Assembly (NCBI GenBank): GCA_035635555.1
Contig: DASQAT010000010.1
Span: forward strand, 1 to 64,000
Origin: Candidatus Dormiibacterota bacterium
GTDB taxonomy: Bacteria > Acidobacteriota > Polarisedimenticolia > Gp22-AA2
Direction of reading: 5' to 3'
Length of the DNA stretch: 64,000 bases
Made by a program: the position numbers and the translations under genes. The notes below the pieces were generated by a model. It saw only the letters and a list, made by a program, of their open reading frames with translations. It was not told where the DNA came from and ran no database searches. Shown here one piece after another: positions 53,843-62,691 of the stretch (position 1 is its first letter; every line of letters begins with the position of its first letter).

Positions 53843-54630
53843 GGGCCGGAGGCGCCGGGGGTCGCTGCCGTGTCAGGCTCGATCGTCGAGCTCTCGATCT
53901 CGACCTGCCGCTCGGAGCCCGCCCCCAGGTTGACCAGGCCATCGAGCCTGGTCCTGCGAGCCTTTTCGACCGGGACATCCGTCAGGTAGCCGGAGCTCCG
54001 GTGCGCCCAGCTGTTCTGGCGGCCCAGAACATCGAACGCCAGGTAGATGTCGTACGTTCCTGGGTCGAGATCGAAGTCCATCCGCTCCGGGAGGGTCACG
54101 CAGCGGTACTCCTCCTGCCAGCGGGGAACCAGCGTATCCGGCGCCATGGGAGGCTCGGGCGGCTTCAGCGACCGCCGATCATCTTGCGGGACGACGACCG
54201 GCCCCCTTGGGCCGCTCTTCTTGACCTGGCCCGCCTTGTAAGCGGGAAGCCAGGTCGCGGTGCGGAACACGGGCGATTCGAAGAGCATCAACGGGGTGTC
54301 CGCCTGTCCTCGCTTCACGGCCGATACGCTGAACCTGTAGCCGAACGTGAAGACCTCGTTCCTCTTCTCCGGCACTCCGGGCTTCTGAGGCGGGCGGATG
54401 GGCCGGTCGTCCGGGAACGTGCACCAGCGCCTGTTCCCGCCGATCATCAACGCCACGCGCCCCTTGTCGGCCGCGGGAGAGGCTGGCAGCGGCGGAGCGA
54501 GGATGGCGGGCGGCTGCGGCGCCGGCGCCTCCGAGGCGGGTGGCGTCTCGGGGGTCGCGGATTCCGCCTTGGTCGGGGACGCGAGCGAGACCATACCCGA
54601 CCCGACGAGGACGATGGCGATCACCGTCAT
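53839..54630 (-). CDS. Exported protein of unknown function
   Basis: 263 residues from the ATG at 54630, chosen because it opens directly into a signal peptide (MTVIAIVLVGSGMVSLASPTKA); a longer in-frame start (54744) adds a basic run. A Pro/Ala-rich stretch (about 25-60) leads to a beta-rich domain with FTFGYRFSVSAVKRGQ and MDFDLDPGTYDIYLAFDVLGR. Coupled to the TMTC-like gene by ATGA. A perfect TATAAT (minus strand, 54749-54744) lies about 115 bases upstream, but no -35 match is evident. Confidence 0.7.
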   Translation of the reverse strand: MTVIAIVLVGSGMVSLASPTKAESATPETPPASEAPAPQPPAILAPPLPASPAADKGRVALMIGGNRRWCTFPDDRPIRPPQKPGVPEKRNEVFTFGYRFSVSAVKRGQADTPLMLFESPVFRTATWLPAYKAGQVKKSGPRGPVVVPQDDRRSLKPPEPPMAPDTLVPRWQEEYRCVTLPERMDFDLDPGTYDIYLAFDVLGRQNSWAHRSSGYLTDVPVEKARRTRLDGLVNLGAGSERQVEIESSTIEPDTAATPGASGP

Positions 54631-54803
54631 GGGACCGGGAGTCCTCGTCGAACGACGTGTGCCGCGGCGGGTGAATCGAGATCGCCCCGTCCGCCTCTTG
54701 TGTGCTAGATTTCTCCGAACCATGTGCGTCGTCACGGGCGGCAATTATACTTCGCGCGGGACCCCCGGGCCACGAACCGGCCCGGGTCGTGAGAGCTATT
54801 TAT

Positions 54804-54998
54804 TTCCCGGAACTGCCCGTGCTTCAGCTACCGAGGTTGACGTACGCAGAGCCGAGGTTCAAGGCCCCGGCGAAGGTGTGGGGAACTTCGTGGAAAGGTC
54901 TCCAGTACGTGGTCAACTTCTGGAAGGCGGGCAGTTCCGGGAATCTCACAATCACCCTCAAATGAGTCGCGAATTTCCCTGGTTGCTCCAACCCGTGT
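54804..54998 (-). ncRNA. Candidate structured RNA of about 200 nt (6S-like rod architecture)
   Basis: No convincing protein is encoded here. The strand holds a 16-bp perfect inverted repeat (54928-54943 with 54804-54819) enclosing an internal bubble (10 nt on one side, 16 on the other). An inner 10-bp stem follows (GTTGA..CGTAC with GTACGTCAAC, one 3-nt bulge), then a terminal loop. An outer GTGAGA/TCTCAC stem extends the rod. A separate 8-bp GC hairpin with a 7-nt loop lies at 54764-54786. A near-consensus promoter (55005-55033) begins transcription near 54998. Closing stem, central bubble and terminal hairpin recall 6S RNA, but identity is not proven; it could be a long leader of the downstream exported-protein gene. 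Confidence 0.45.
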
Positions 54999-55004
54999 AG
55001 CCCG

Positions 55005-55033
55005 ACTCTACCCAAGATATAGGGCCCTGTCAA
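55005..55033 (-). promoter_or_regulatory. Strong promoter of the structured RNA
   Basis: Minus strand: perfect TTGACA (55033-55028), 17 bases, TAGAGT (55010-55005). It points away from mutS2 into the structured region. Confidence 0.6.
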
Positions 55034-55061
55034 CAGGAAAATACTACCTCTGGTAAGGAGC

Positions 55062-57434
55062 GTGGTCGAGAGCGTACTCTCCTCCCTGGAATTCGACGGC
55101 GTCCTGAACCTGCTCGCCGCCGAGACCGCCACCCCGGCGGGGGCCACCTCGGCTCTGACGCTGCGCCCCTCGTTCCATCCGCCCGAAGTCGAGGCCGTCA
55201 ATCGTCTCGTGGCGGAAATGCTCCACTACCTCGAGGTCCGGGGGGCACTTCCATTCGGGATCGTCCCGGACGCGGAGCCTCTGCTGACGCGCCTGGGGGT
55301 CGAGGGGGCCGTCCTGGCCCCGCTCGAGGTGCTGGATCTGGTCTCGGCGATGAAGTCGGGGAGGACCCTGAAAGCCTCCCTGACCGAGACGCGCGGGCTG
55401 TTCCCGGGTCTTTGGGCGTCCGCGCGCGATTTCCCTGAGCTCGGCAATCTCATCCGGTTCCTCGACGGGAAGATCGCGACCACGGGAGAGATGGAGGACT
55501 CCGCCAGCGACGAGCTGCACACCGTGCGCCAGGAGATTCGCCGACGCAATGAGCGGCTCCAGGAGGCCCTCGACGCCATCGTCGCGCGGCCGGAGGTCGC
55601 GCGGGCGCTTCAAGATACGTTCATCTCCATCAGGAGCGACCGGCACGTGATTCCGATCCGCTCCGAGGCGCAGGGGTCATTGGTGGGAATCGTTCACGGT
55701 GTCTCCGGCAGCGGCGCCACCGTCTACGTCGAACCGATCGAGACGGTCGATCTGAACAACCAGATCGTCACGCTGCGCGATCGCGAGGCGGCGGAGATCC
55801 AGCGTCTCCTGCAGGAATACAGCGATCTGCTGCGGGGGCGACTCGCGGAGCTGCGCGTCCTCGTCGTCGGCATCGGACGGCTCGACCTTCTCTCGGCCCG
55901 CGCGCGTCTCGGGCGAAGGTTCGGGGCCCGCCCCGGCCAGATCTCCTCGAGCGGTGAGCTGCGGCTGCGCGCGGCCCGCCACCCGCTCCTGGAGCAGGCC
56001 CTGAAAACCGAGGGGCGCGCGATCGTGCCCCTCGACCTGGAGCTGTCGACGGGGACACGCGTCCTGATGATCAGCGGTCCGAACACCGGCGGCAAGACGG
56101 TCGCCCTGAAGACAGCCGGTCTCCTGTCGCTCATGTTCCAGTCCGGACTGCCGGTCCCCGCCACGGAGGCTGTGCTCCCCGTGTTCCGGGGCATCTTCAT
56201 CGATATCGGCGACCACCAGTCGATCCCCGACGGCCTCAGCACGTTCTCGGCCAGAATGAGGAACATCTCCGAGATCGCGGGGGCGTTGGAAGCGCCGGCC
56301 CTGGTCCTGATGGACGAAATCGGCACCGGCACCGATCCGGAGGATGGTGTGGCGCTGGCCATCGCAATCCTGGATTTCCTGCGCGAGCGCGGCGCCCTGG
56401 TCATCGCCACCACTCACCTCGAGGCGCTGAAGGCCTATGCGGCCACGACCGAGGGGTGCGCCAATTCCGCCATGCAGTTCGAGGAAGAGACATTCAGTCC
56501 GGTCTTCAAGCTGATCGCGGGGATCCCCGGGAGGAGTGGTGGGCTGGAGATCGCCGAGCGTCTCGGTCTGCCCGTCGCGATCCTCGAAGCGGCCCGCGCG
56601 GGGCGCGGGCAGTCCGGCCAGAGAGTCGCGTCCTACCTGGCCCGCCTTCAGGCGATGACCGCCGACATGGACGCCCGGCTCCGCGACATCCACGCTGATC
56701 GACAGGGGCTCGCGGACCGGCGCGCCGCCCTCGAGGCGGAGTTTCAGGAGCGCGAGGCGCGACGACAGCGGGCGGTGGTGGCCGAGATCGAGCACGCCCT
56801 CAAGGCGATGCGCGAGGAGGGAGAGCGTTACCTCGAGACCGTCAAGGACAGGACGCTCCTGGTCGCCATGCGACGCCAGGAGACGAAAGCGGCGGCGGCG
56901 CTGCGGGCCCGGGCGCGCTCACTGCTGAAGACAGCGGGGCCGGAGCCCGCGGCCCCGAATCAAGAATGGAAGGGCCTTGGACCGGGTACGCGGGTCGTGG
57001 TGGACAGTCTCGGCGTTCACGGTTCGGTGGAATCCGTCCGCGGCGACCGCGTGGTCGTTCTCGTACGCGGCAAGAGAATGACGATCGCCCTTCGCGAGCT
57101 GCGTGCCGAATCGAAGCCCGGCGCGCCCGGGGTCGTCGAGTCCACGCTGCCCGAGGGAGTGACGCTGTCGCGCAAGCCGGGTGCCGCCGCGGCGGACGAG
57201 ATCCACCTCCTCGGCCGGACGGTCGAAGAAGCGCTGGAGCTCGTGGACAAGTATCTGGACGACGTCTACCTGGCGGGGACGAGTCCCGTCCGCATCGTGC
57301 ACGGCGTGGGTTCCGGTCGCCTGAAAAAGGCGATCGCGAGTCTCCTGGAGCGTCATCCGCACGTCGACGGATTCACGAGCGCGCCTTCAGACCAGGGGGG
57401 CGTCGGCGTCACGATCGTCACCCTGCGACTCTAG
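55062..57434 (+). CDS. mutS2: Endonuclease MutS2
   Basis: 790 residues. MutS-family ATPase/Smr nuclease that suppresses recombination and in some bacteria rescues collided ribosomes. GTG start with AAGGAG only one base away; no better start precedes LEFDGVLNLLA. Core and clamp (1-300), Walker A GPNTGGKTVALKT (about 342), DHQSIPDGLSTFSA, Walker B LVLMDEIGTGTDPEDG, a coiled-coil region (about 500-630) and a C-terminal Smr domain with RIVHGVGSGRLKKAI. The usual LDLRG of Smr reads IHLLGRTVEEAL, so the nuclease motif is partly diverged. Confidence 0.93.
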   Translation: MVESVLSSLEFDGVLNLLAAETATPAGATSALTLRPSFHPPEVEAVNRLVAEMLHYLEVRGALPFGIVPDAEPLLTRLGVEGAVLAPLEVLDLVSAMKSGRTLKASLTETRGLFPGLWASARDFPELGNLIRFLDGKIATTGEMEDSASDELHTVRQEIRRRNERLQEALDAIVARPEVARALQDTFISIRSDRHVIPIRSEAQGSLVGIVHGVSGSGATVYVEPIETVDLNNQIVTLRDREAAEIQRLLQEYSDLLRGRLAELRVLVVGIGRLDLLSARARLGRRFGARPGQISSSGELRLRAARHPLLEQALKTEGRAIVPLDLELSTGTRVLMISGPNTGGKTVALKTAGLLSLMFQSGLPVPATEAVLPVFRGIFIDIGDHQSIPDGLSTFSARMRNISEIAGALEAPALVLMDEIGTGTDPEDGVALAIAILDFLRERGALVIATTHLEALKAYAATTEGCANSAMQFEEETFSPVFKLIAGIPGRSGGLEIAERLGLPVAILEAARAGRGQSGQRVASYLARLQAMTADMDARLRDIHADRQGLADRRAALEAEFQEREARRQRAVVAEIEHALKAMREEGERYLETVKDRTLLVAMRRQETKAAAALRARARSLLKTAGPEPAAPNQEWKGLGPGTRVVVDSLGVHGSVESVRGDRVVVLVRGKRMTIALRELRAESKPGAPGVVESTLPEGVTLSRKPGAAAADEIHLLGRTVEEALELVDKYLDDVYLAGTSPVRIVHGVGSGRLKKAIASLLERHPHVDGFTSAPSDQGGVGVTIVTLRL

Positions 57435-57456
57435 AACACCGTCGAGGCGCGGCCCC

Positions 57457-58293
57457 CTAGCGCAGGCCCCAGTCGGCGGGGACGGGCGACCGGTCGGCGC
57501 TCGGGTCGAGGACGCGCGGTCCGTTCCCCTCGACCTGGAATGAAAACGACCAGGAGCGCGGAACATCCCCCGTGGTCTCGAACGCCACGACCCGGTAGCG
57601 TCCAGGGACGACCCCCTGAAACTCGAACCGGCCGCTGGCGTCGGAAATGGCGCGTCCCGTCACCGCCACTTCGAAGACCGCCTGCGCGCGGGCACGGCAC
57701 TCCTGGATCAGGTCGCGGCGCTCGCGCTGTCCCGTGGCCAGGCGGGTCTTGGCCTGGTCACTGCGGCCCGACGCCTCGCGGAAGTTGTCGGACGAGGTGA
57801 GGGCGCGGTCGGCCTCCGCGCGGAGCGTCCCAAGGTCGCGATCCTTCCGATCGAGGCGCGCCCGGCACTCGGCCCCCGCCTTGCGGTGCTCGGAGTCGAG
57901 ATCGCCGTTCTCCTTCACGAGAAGGACGAGGACACCCGCCCCGGCGCCGCCACCGGCGCCCAGCGGGGGAGCCAGGACCCCCTGCACGCTCACCAGGTGA
58001 GGCATGGCCGGCGTGGCCGCCTGCGCCGGGCTTCCGGGCGTGTCAGCGGGGACGGGCATGCCCGTCCCGGCGGGCGCAGCGGTCGGCGCCATGATCCACC
58101 CCTCCAGCCGCACCCGACGCCAGCCGTCGCGCTCCTCGAGGACGACGAGCGGAGCGTCTTCTCTCAGGGCTCCCAGCCAGGCGCCCTTCGGCGCATCGAA
58201 CAGGGCGAGTTCGGGAGCAACTCGCCCCGCCGCGGCGAGGCTGACACAGACAAGGACAAGCGCCAGAGGGGCCGTGAAGACCACACGCCTCAT
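57457..58293 (-). CDS. Exported protein with SH3-like, coiled-coil and C-terminal regulatory-like beta domains
   Basis: 278 residues from the ATG at 58293; an upstream in-frame start at 58365 would place a long hydrophilic stretch before the signal peptide. Signal peptide (FTAPLALVLVCVSLAAA), SH3-like segment (APKGAWLGALREDAPLVVL to WRRVRLEGWI, about 30-75), a Pro/Ala/Gly linker and one hydrophobic stretch. A coiled coil follows (about 130-195), then a beta-sandwich (GRAISDASGRFEFQGVVPGRYRVVAFE) of the carboxypeptidase-regulatory type. Likely envelope-associated. Function unknown. Confidence 0.75.
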   Translation of the reverse strand: MRRVVFTAPLALVLVCVSLAAAGRVAPELALFDAPKGAWLGALREDAPLVVLEERDGWRRVRLEGWIMAPTAAPAGTGMPVPADTPGSPAQAATPAMPHLVSVQGVLAPPLGAGGGAGAGVLVLLVKENGDLDSEHRKAGAECRARLDRKDRDLGTLRAEADRALTSSDNFREASGRSDQAKTRLATGQRERRDLIQECRARAQAVFEVAVTGRAISDASGRFEFQGVVPGRYRVVAFETTGDVPRSWSFSFQVEGNGPRVLDPSADRSPVPADWGLR

Positions 58294-58349
58294 CACCGCA
58301 CCCCCCGGATTCTCCTGCGTTTCATTTGTGTAGTTGCCCTGGGTCCGTC

Positions 58350-58377
58350 TTGATCGTCGTCGCACGGTCTCTATATT
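58350..58377 (+). promoter_or_regulatory. Orphan promoter between 57457 and 58648 genes
   Basis: TTGATC (58350-58355), 16 bases, TATATT (58372-58377) on the plus strand, reading into a region with only a weak small open frame. The interval 58294-58647 otherwise has no supported gene. Confidence 0.4.
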
Positions 58378-58418
58378 CGAGGCAGCGCGGTACCGCGTCC
58401 GCGCGAGGACGGTCCCGC

Positions 58419-58640
58419 GTGCTCAAGACGAAAGTCATCCGGAGAATCCTCGAAAGCTGCCGCGATCAGGACACGCGGGAGACCGAAGCCCGCACCCGAC
58501 CGGGGACGCGATCACCGGCCGCGGGCGGGGGGCTCGCCGGTGTGTCTCCGCCGAGCGGGTCACCGCGCCGGACCACGCTCCGAGACCCACGCCTGGGGCA
58601 AAGCCCCGGCACACGGCGTCGCAGGCCCGATCGGGGCTGA
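58419..58640 (+). CDS. Possible small protein, low confidence
   Basis: 73 codons from a GTG (VLKTKVIRRILESCRDQDTRE). The first 30 residues look like a basic helical protein and the promoter at 58350 supports transcription. The remainder is Arg/Pro/Ser-rich low-complexity typical of GC-rich non-coding frames. It may be a short gene truncated by frameshift, or an RNA with no protein. Confidence 0.22.
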   Translation: MLKTKVIRRILESCRDQDTRETEARTRPGTRSPAAGGGLAGVSPPSGSPRRTTLRDPRLGQSPGTRRRRPDRG

Positions 58641-58647
58641 GCGGACG

Positions 58648-59352
58648 TCAGTGGTCGTTGTCCGCGTCGTCCGTACCCGTGGACAGCCTCTGAAGCCACT
58701 CTCCGGCAGGATCGAATTGCGGCGCCGTCTTGGGGGCGCCGGCCTCGATCTGCGCGATCTCGTGCTCTTTCTGACGAATGTCCACGATGCTCTTGTCGAA
58801 GCTGCCCGCCGTCGCTGCGTGCGCGGCCGCGGCCTCGAGTCTCTTGAGCTTCTCCTGCAGGAGCGTGATCTCGATGTTGCGCTCCTCGACTTCGATCTCG
58901 GCTTCGCGAAGATGCTTGCGCAGGAACTGGATCTCCTTCAGGGCGCGTGAGCGCAGCGCCTGATAACGGTCGTCGGCCTGCTTCAGCTCGTCGTCCCTGG
59001 CTTCCGCAACCGCCTTGTACTCGAACAGCTTCTGGCCCCCGGCCCGGATCATTCCGTACTGGACGAGGATTTGCTCGTGCTTGAGGAGGAGCTCGTTGTA
59101 GAGCGAGACTGGCACCATCACTTCCTGCGGCGCCGTGTCGCGCATGGCCGGGACCGGGTGAGGGATCCTCGCCGGCAGCTCTCCATCCGTCGAGAACCCG
59201 AGGGCCTGGAGGTCCTCGCGACGGATCTTGTACTCCTCGCCGAATTTCCCGATCTCTTTCTCGGCCTTGAGACGGCCCGAGCGGATGTAGCGACGGACGG
59301 TGGCGGGCGTCCTGCCGATGAGCCTCGAAGCCTCGCGGATCGTCAGAAGCAT
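58648..59352 (-). CDS. Coiled-coil protein with N-terminal MerR/excisionase-type helix-turn-helix
   Basis: 234 residues from the ATG at 59352 (in-frame TTG at 59364 is possible). The first 55 residues are a winged helix-turn-helix of the HTH_17 kind (LLTIREASRLIGRTPATVRRYIRSGRL). The rest is mainly a long coiled coil (about 115-195). A DNA-binding protein that oligomerises, or one that tethers DNA to another structure. The acidic tail is DDADNDH-like. No metabolic ligand domain. Confidence 0.8.
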   Translation of the reverse strand: MLLTIREASRLIGRTPATVRRYIRSGRLKAEKEIGKFGEEYKIRREDLQALGFSTDGELPARIPHPVPAMRDTAPQEVMVPVSLYNELLLKHEQILVQYGMIRAGGQKLFEYKAVAEARDDELKQADDRYQALRSRALKEIQFLRKHLREAEIEVEERNIEITLLQEKLKRLEAAAAHAATAGSFDKSIVDIRQKEHEIAQIEAGAPKTAPQFDPAGEWLQRLSTGTDDADNDH

Positions 59353-59413
59353 AACCCCACTCAATCCGGTCGAGGCGTCCGAAGTTCAGACGCGGCCGGG
59401 GGCGTCGGTCGTT

Positions 59414-59443
59414 CTTATACCAGAATCCTCTTCATCCGCGCAA
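59414..59443 (-). promoter_or_regulatory. Promoter of the MerR-like gene
   Basis: Minus strand: TTGCGC (59443-59438), 18 bases, TATAAG (59419-59414). Confidence 0.5.
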
Positions 59444-59447
59444 GCGT

Positions 59448-60140
59448 TCAGCCCTCGTGGAGCATCATCAGGAGGCCGACGCCGGCGACCAGGGCGCCGC
59501 TGATCAGATCGCCGTAGCGCGTGAAAAACGGCAGGTCGATCCGCCGGATTCCGCGCACGGCGAACAGCGTCACCCCCGTCATCGTCCCGATGGTGCACAG
59601 GGCGAACCCGAGGGCCGCCGCCAGGAGCGCCGCCGACCCCTCGACCGCGGAGGCGAAGAGCACCGGCACGAGGAGGGCGCAGGGACTGATGCCGATGACC
59701 AGGACCAGGGTCCTGGCGGTCACGGCGCCACGGAACCAGCGCTCGAGAAGGTGGCCGTGCGCGTGCAGGTGCTTCGCGGAGCCGTCGGGAAGGTCGCCTC
59801 TCCGCGCGTGGGCGGTCGCCTCACGGTAATGCCTCCAGAGTCCGTACGAGACTCCGAACACCACCAGGATCAGACCACCCAGGAATCCCAGCGACCGGCC
59901 GGTGCGCTCCGCCAGTCCCTCCACCCTCCCCGAGCCGGCCACGATCGTCAGCCCCCCGAACAGCATGGTCACGACCACGTGAAGGGAGCCCGCCAATCCC
60001 GTCAGGAGGACCACGCGTTTCTCGCTCCAGCGCTCGACGCGCGCCAGGAGGACGAAGGGGAGCCAATGGTCCGGGATGAGAGCGTGGATGACGGCGGTGC
60101 CGCACGAGGAGAGGAAGAGCAGCAACGCCGTGCGGGTCAC
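59448..60140 (-). CDS. NicO/RcnA-like heavy-metal transporter
   Basis: 230 residues from a GTG at 60140, the only usable start. Six hydrophobic helices. The first holds CGTAVIHALIPDHWLPFV, the His/Asp motif typical of nickel/cobalt NicO-type permeases. A His-rich cytoplasmic loop (AHARRGDLP, KHLHAHGHLLERW) precedes SPCALLVPVL. Direction (uptake or efflux) and metal cannot be read. Confidence 0.75.
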   Translation of the reverse strand: MTRTALLLFLSSCGTAVIHALIPDHWLPFVLLARVERWSEKRVVLLTGLAGSLHVVVTMLFGGLTIVAGSGRVEGLAERTGRSLGFLGGLILVVFGVSYGLWRHYREATAHARRGDLPDGSAKHLHAHGHLLERWFRGAVTARTLVLVIGISPCALLVPVLFASAVEGSAALLAAALGFALCTIGTMTGVTLFAVRGIRRIDLPFFTRYGDLISGALVAGVGLLMMLHEG

Positions 60141-60213
60141 GCGGCCCCCGAGAGCCGGGGCGGTCTTCCAGGCCCGGAGACGGGCCGGCCCTCCCCTCCG
60201 GCGATGGGCGCGG

Positions 60214-60222
60214 ATTATAGCA
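60214..60222 (-). promoter_or_regulatory. Extended -10 promoter of the NicO-like gene
   Basis: Minus strand TGCTATAAT (60222-60214): perfect -10 plus extended TGn. About 75 bases before the GTG. Confidence 0.45.
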
Positions 60223-60317
60223 TCCGGTTCGAGCGTCGGCCGGCTGACACCGGTCCGCCCGCCGCGGGCCCCTGCTGCATGCTGACCGCGAAGACACCCT
60301 TGAAAGCCTTGATGGGC

Positions 60318-60345
60318 TTGACTTCCACGCGGTTCGCGGTACTTT
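60318..60345 (+). promoter_or_regulatory. Promoter of the barrel-like gene (leaderless candidate)
   Basis: TTGACT (60318-60323), 16 bases, TACTTT (60340-60345), with the ATG only five bases further on at 60351. Confidence 0.4.
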
Positions 60346-60350
60346 TGGGC

Positions 60351-61226
60351 ATGCCCTTCGGGACGCACTCCGTCCGCTTCGCACTTCGCGCCGTTCTCGC
60401 GCTTGTTCCGGCCGCCCCGGCCCTGTCGTTCGCGGCGGTCCTGCCGGAAGCGTCCGGCGACGTCCCGGCGGCGAATCGCGCGTCGAGGCCTTCGACCGAC
60501 GTGCCCGGCCCCCCGCTTCCGTTGCCCGTCACTGCGCCGCTGCGCTTCGCGCCCGGGCCCGGATTCTTCCCGTCCGTCCACCCCCTCTTCGTCCGGGAGA
60601 GCCTGTCGTTCATGCCGGTATTCGGCCAGGAAGGGGCTCTGGCTTTCCGGCCGGAAGGCTTCTCGGTGCGGCTCCTGTCGAAGATGAGCCACGAGGCACG
60701 GCGCTACCGCGAGAGGAACGTCTCGGAGGCCGGGAGCGCGTTCCAGAACGACTCCTTCGGCGTGTTCGACTCGGCCGTCGAAGCGAACTCGAGCGCCGCG
60801 GCGTCACGGGTCATCACCCGGTCCTCTCACCGGGCGTTGAGCGATGAGCTCGACCGTGTGGCTCGCGCCTCGCTCGGCCTGGGCCCCACTCTCGACCTGC
60901 TGCAGAACCTGTCCCTGCGCCGTACGCGGTCCGGGGGGCCAGGTGCCGGGGCACCGGCGCAGGGACGCGACGAGGCTCCCGCCTCAGCGGGCGGCGCGCC
61001 GCGGCTGCGCGGCGACGTCGGAGTCCGCCTGGACGCGCATCCGGCTCTGCTGTTCCGCGCCCAGTTCGGCGCCCTGCGCGGCCGGATCGACCTGCCGATG
61101 CGCAACGAACCGGTCCGATTCTCCCTGGAATCGCAACTCGGCGCCCGCGGGCGCGCGGTCCTCTCCTCCGGCCTGCCGCGCGACGGCCAGGCCTGGGCGA
61201 CGCTCACTTTCAGCTTCGGTTTCTAG
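60351..61226 (+). CDS. Exported, possibly outer-membrane protein of unknown function
   Basis: 291 residues from the ATG at 60351, which opens into a signal peptide (VRFALRAVLALVPAAPALSFA). The long frame before it lacks any such feature. The C-terminal third has alternating strands (FRAQFGALRGRIDLPM, VRFSLESQLGARGRAVLSS) and ends in LTFSFGF, a terminal aromatic as in Bam substrates. The middle is Pro/Ala/Ser-rich. No homologue recognised. Confidence 0.6.
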   Translation: MPFGTHSVRFALRAVLALVPAAPALSFAAVLPEASGDVPAANRASRPSTDVPGPPLPLPVTAPLRFAPGPGFFPSVHPLFVRESLSFMPVFGQEGALAFRPEGFSVRLLSKMSHEARRYRERNVSEAGSAFQNDSFGVFDSAVEANSSAAASRVITRSSHRALSDELDRVARASLGLGPTLDLLQNLSLRRTRSGGPGAGAPAQGRDEAPASAGGAPRLRGDVGVRLDAHPALLFRAQFGALRGRIDLPMRNEPVRFSLESQLGARGRAVLSSGLPRDGQAWATLTFSFGF

Positions 61227-61233
61227 ACGATCG

Positions 61234-62691
61234 TCAGCCGCAGGCCAGGTCCGCGTCCAGGACGTCGAGCAGGGCGCGCGCCTTGTCGAGCGTCTCCCGG
61301 TGCTCCTTCTCCGGTTCGGAGTCGGCGACGATGGCTCCGCCCACGCGCAGGTGGGCGAGGCCGGAGGCGCACAGGATCGTCCGGATGACGATGTTGAAGT
61401 CCATCCCGCCGTCGAGAGACAGGTAGCCGATGCCGCCGGCATAGACGCCGCGCTCCTCCCCCTCCAGCTCGTCGATGATCTCCATCGCACGCACCTTGGG
61501 GGCGCCGGTCATGGAACCGCCCGGAAAGAGAGCGCGCAGGAGGTCGACCCGATCCACGTCCGGGCGCAACCGTCCGCCGACCGTCGTGACCAGGTGGTGC
61601 ACCGTGGCGAACGACTCGAGCGCGCACAGGGATTCGACGCGCACGCTCCCGCTGTCGCACACGCGTCCCAGGTCGTTTCGGACGAGGTCGGCGATCATGA
61701 CGTTCTCGGCGCGGTCCTTCGCGCTCGCGAGCAGGTCGCGGGCCAGCCGTTCATCGAGGTCCGTCGTGGCGCCGCGGGGGCGGGTCCCCTTGATCGGACC
61801 CGTCCGGGCCCGGGCCCCGTGGAGGGAGACGAAGCGCTCCGGCGAGGCCGAGACCAGCTGGAACTCCCCGGTGTCGATGTAGGCGGCGAACGGGGCCGGA
61901 TTGCGGCGGGAGAGATCGAGGAACAGGTCGAGCGGATCATCGTCGATGGGGCACTCGATGCGGTGCGACAGGTTCACCTGATAGATGTCTCCCGCAGAGA
62001 TGTACTCGAGGGCCCTGCCGATCGACCTCAGATAGGCCGCCTTGCCGGTCCTCAGGATCGCGCGGCGGCGGCCGGCGGTTCGCGGGGCGCGTGGCGGAGC
62101 GGCGGGTTCGGCCAGAGTCGATCGCATGTCCCGGAGAGCCTCCACGGCGCGCCGCTCCCGTTGCGTCTCGCCGGCGGCTCCCAGACCGGTCGCCAGAAGG
62201 AGGGCGCGCCGCTCGAGGTGATCGTAGACAACGGCCCGGTCGTACAGGCCGAACCACGCGTCCGGCCGCCCGAAGGGATCGGGAGGCGGGGCGGACAGAC
62301 GCTCGACCGCCCGTCTCAATCCGTAGCCGAGATAGCCGATGGCTCCTCCGGCGAACGGAAGACCGGAAGCGACCCGCTGCACGGCGCCGGCCGGCGCCAG
62401 GGCGCGCAGGAGGTCGAACGGATCGCGTGCGCCGCGCGTTTCGACGGTCGTGCGCCCGCCGCAGTGACGCACCACGCGGGCCTCATCGGCGCGTATCGAC
62501 ACCGTCACCTGCGGGTCCCACGACAGGACGGAGAAACGCGACGCGACGTGGCCGGGAAGACCGCTGAAGAGCAGGACGGGATGGCGGCGATGGCGCACGC
62601 GTGCGAGGTCCTCGAGGGGATCGACGCGCCCCGGGCCATCCTCCACGAGCGGGCGAGGAGGTGCCGCCACCGGAAGGAGCGGCTCGATCAT
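61234..62691 (-). CDS. pabB: Aminodeoxychorismate synthase component I
   Basis: 485 residues from the ATG at 62691 that overlaps the pabC stop (ATGA). Converts chorismate plus ammonia (from PabA) to 4-amino-4-deoxychorismate in folate synthesis. PIKGT (not the PIAGT of anthranilate synthase) marks PabB, its Lys being the catalytic nucleophile. YQVNLSHR, LSRRNPAPFAAYI, LFPGGSMTGAPKVRAMEIIDELE and GGIGYLSLDGGMDF complete the active site. PabA is not in the window. Confidence 0.94.
   Translation of the reverse strand: MIEPLLPVAAPPRPLVEDGPGRVDPLEDLARVRHRRHPVLLFSGLPGHVASRFSVLSWDPQVTVSIRADEARVVRHCGGRTTVETRGARDPFDLLRALAPAGAVQRVASGLPFAGGAIGYLGYGLRRAVERLSAPPPDPFGRPDAWFGLYDRAVVYDHLERRALLLATGLGAAGETQRERRAVEALRDMRSTLAEPAAPPRAPRTAGRRRAILRTGKAAYLRSIGRALEYISAGDIYQVNLSHRIECPIDDDPLDLFLDLSRRNPAPFAAYIDTGEFQLVSASPERFVSLHGARARTGPIKGTRPRGATTDLDERLARDLLASAKDRAENVMIADLVRNDLGRVCDSGSVRVESLCALESFATVHHLVTTVGGRLRPDVDRVDLLRALFPGGSMTGAPKVRAMEIIDELEGEERGVYAGGIGYLSLDGGMDFNIVIRTILCASGLAHLRVGGAIVADSEPEKEHRETLDKARALLDVLDADLACG

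Noticed and set aside
54702-54965. 87-codon plus-strand frame in the structured region
   Set aside because: No ribosome-binding site, composition explained by the inverted repeat, and the only good promoter points the other way.
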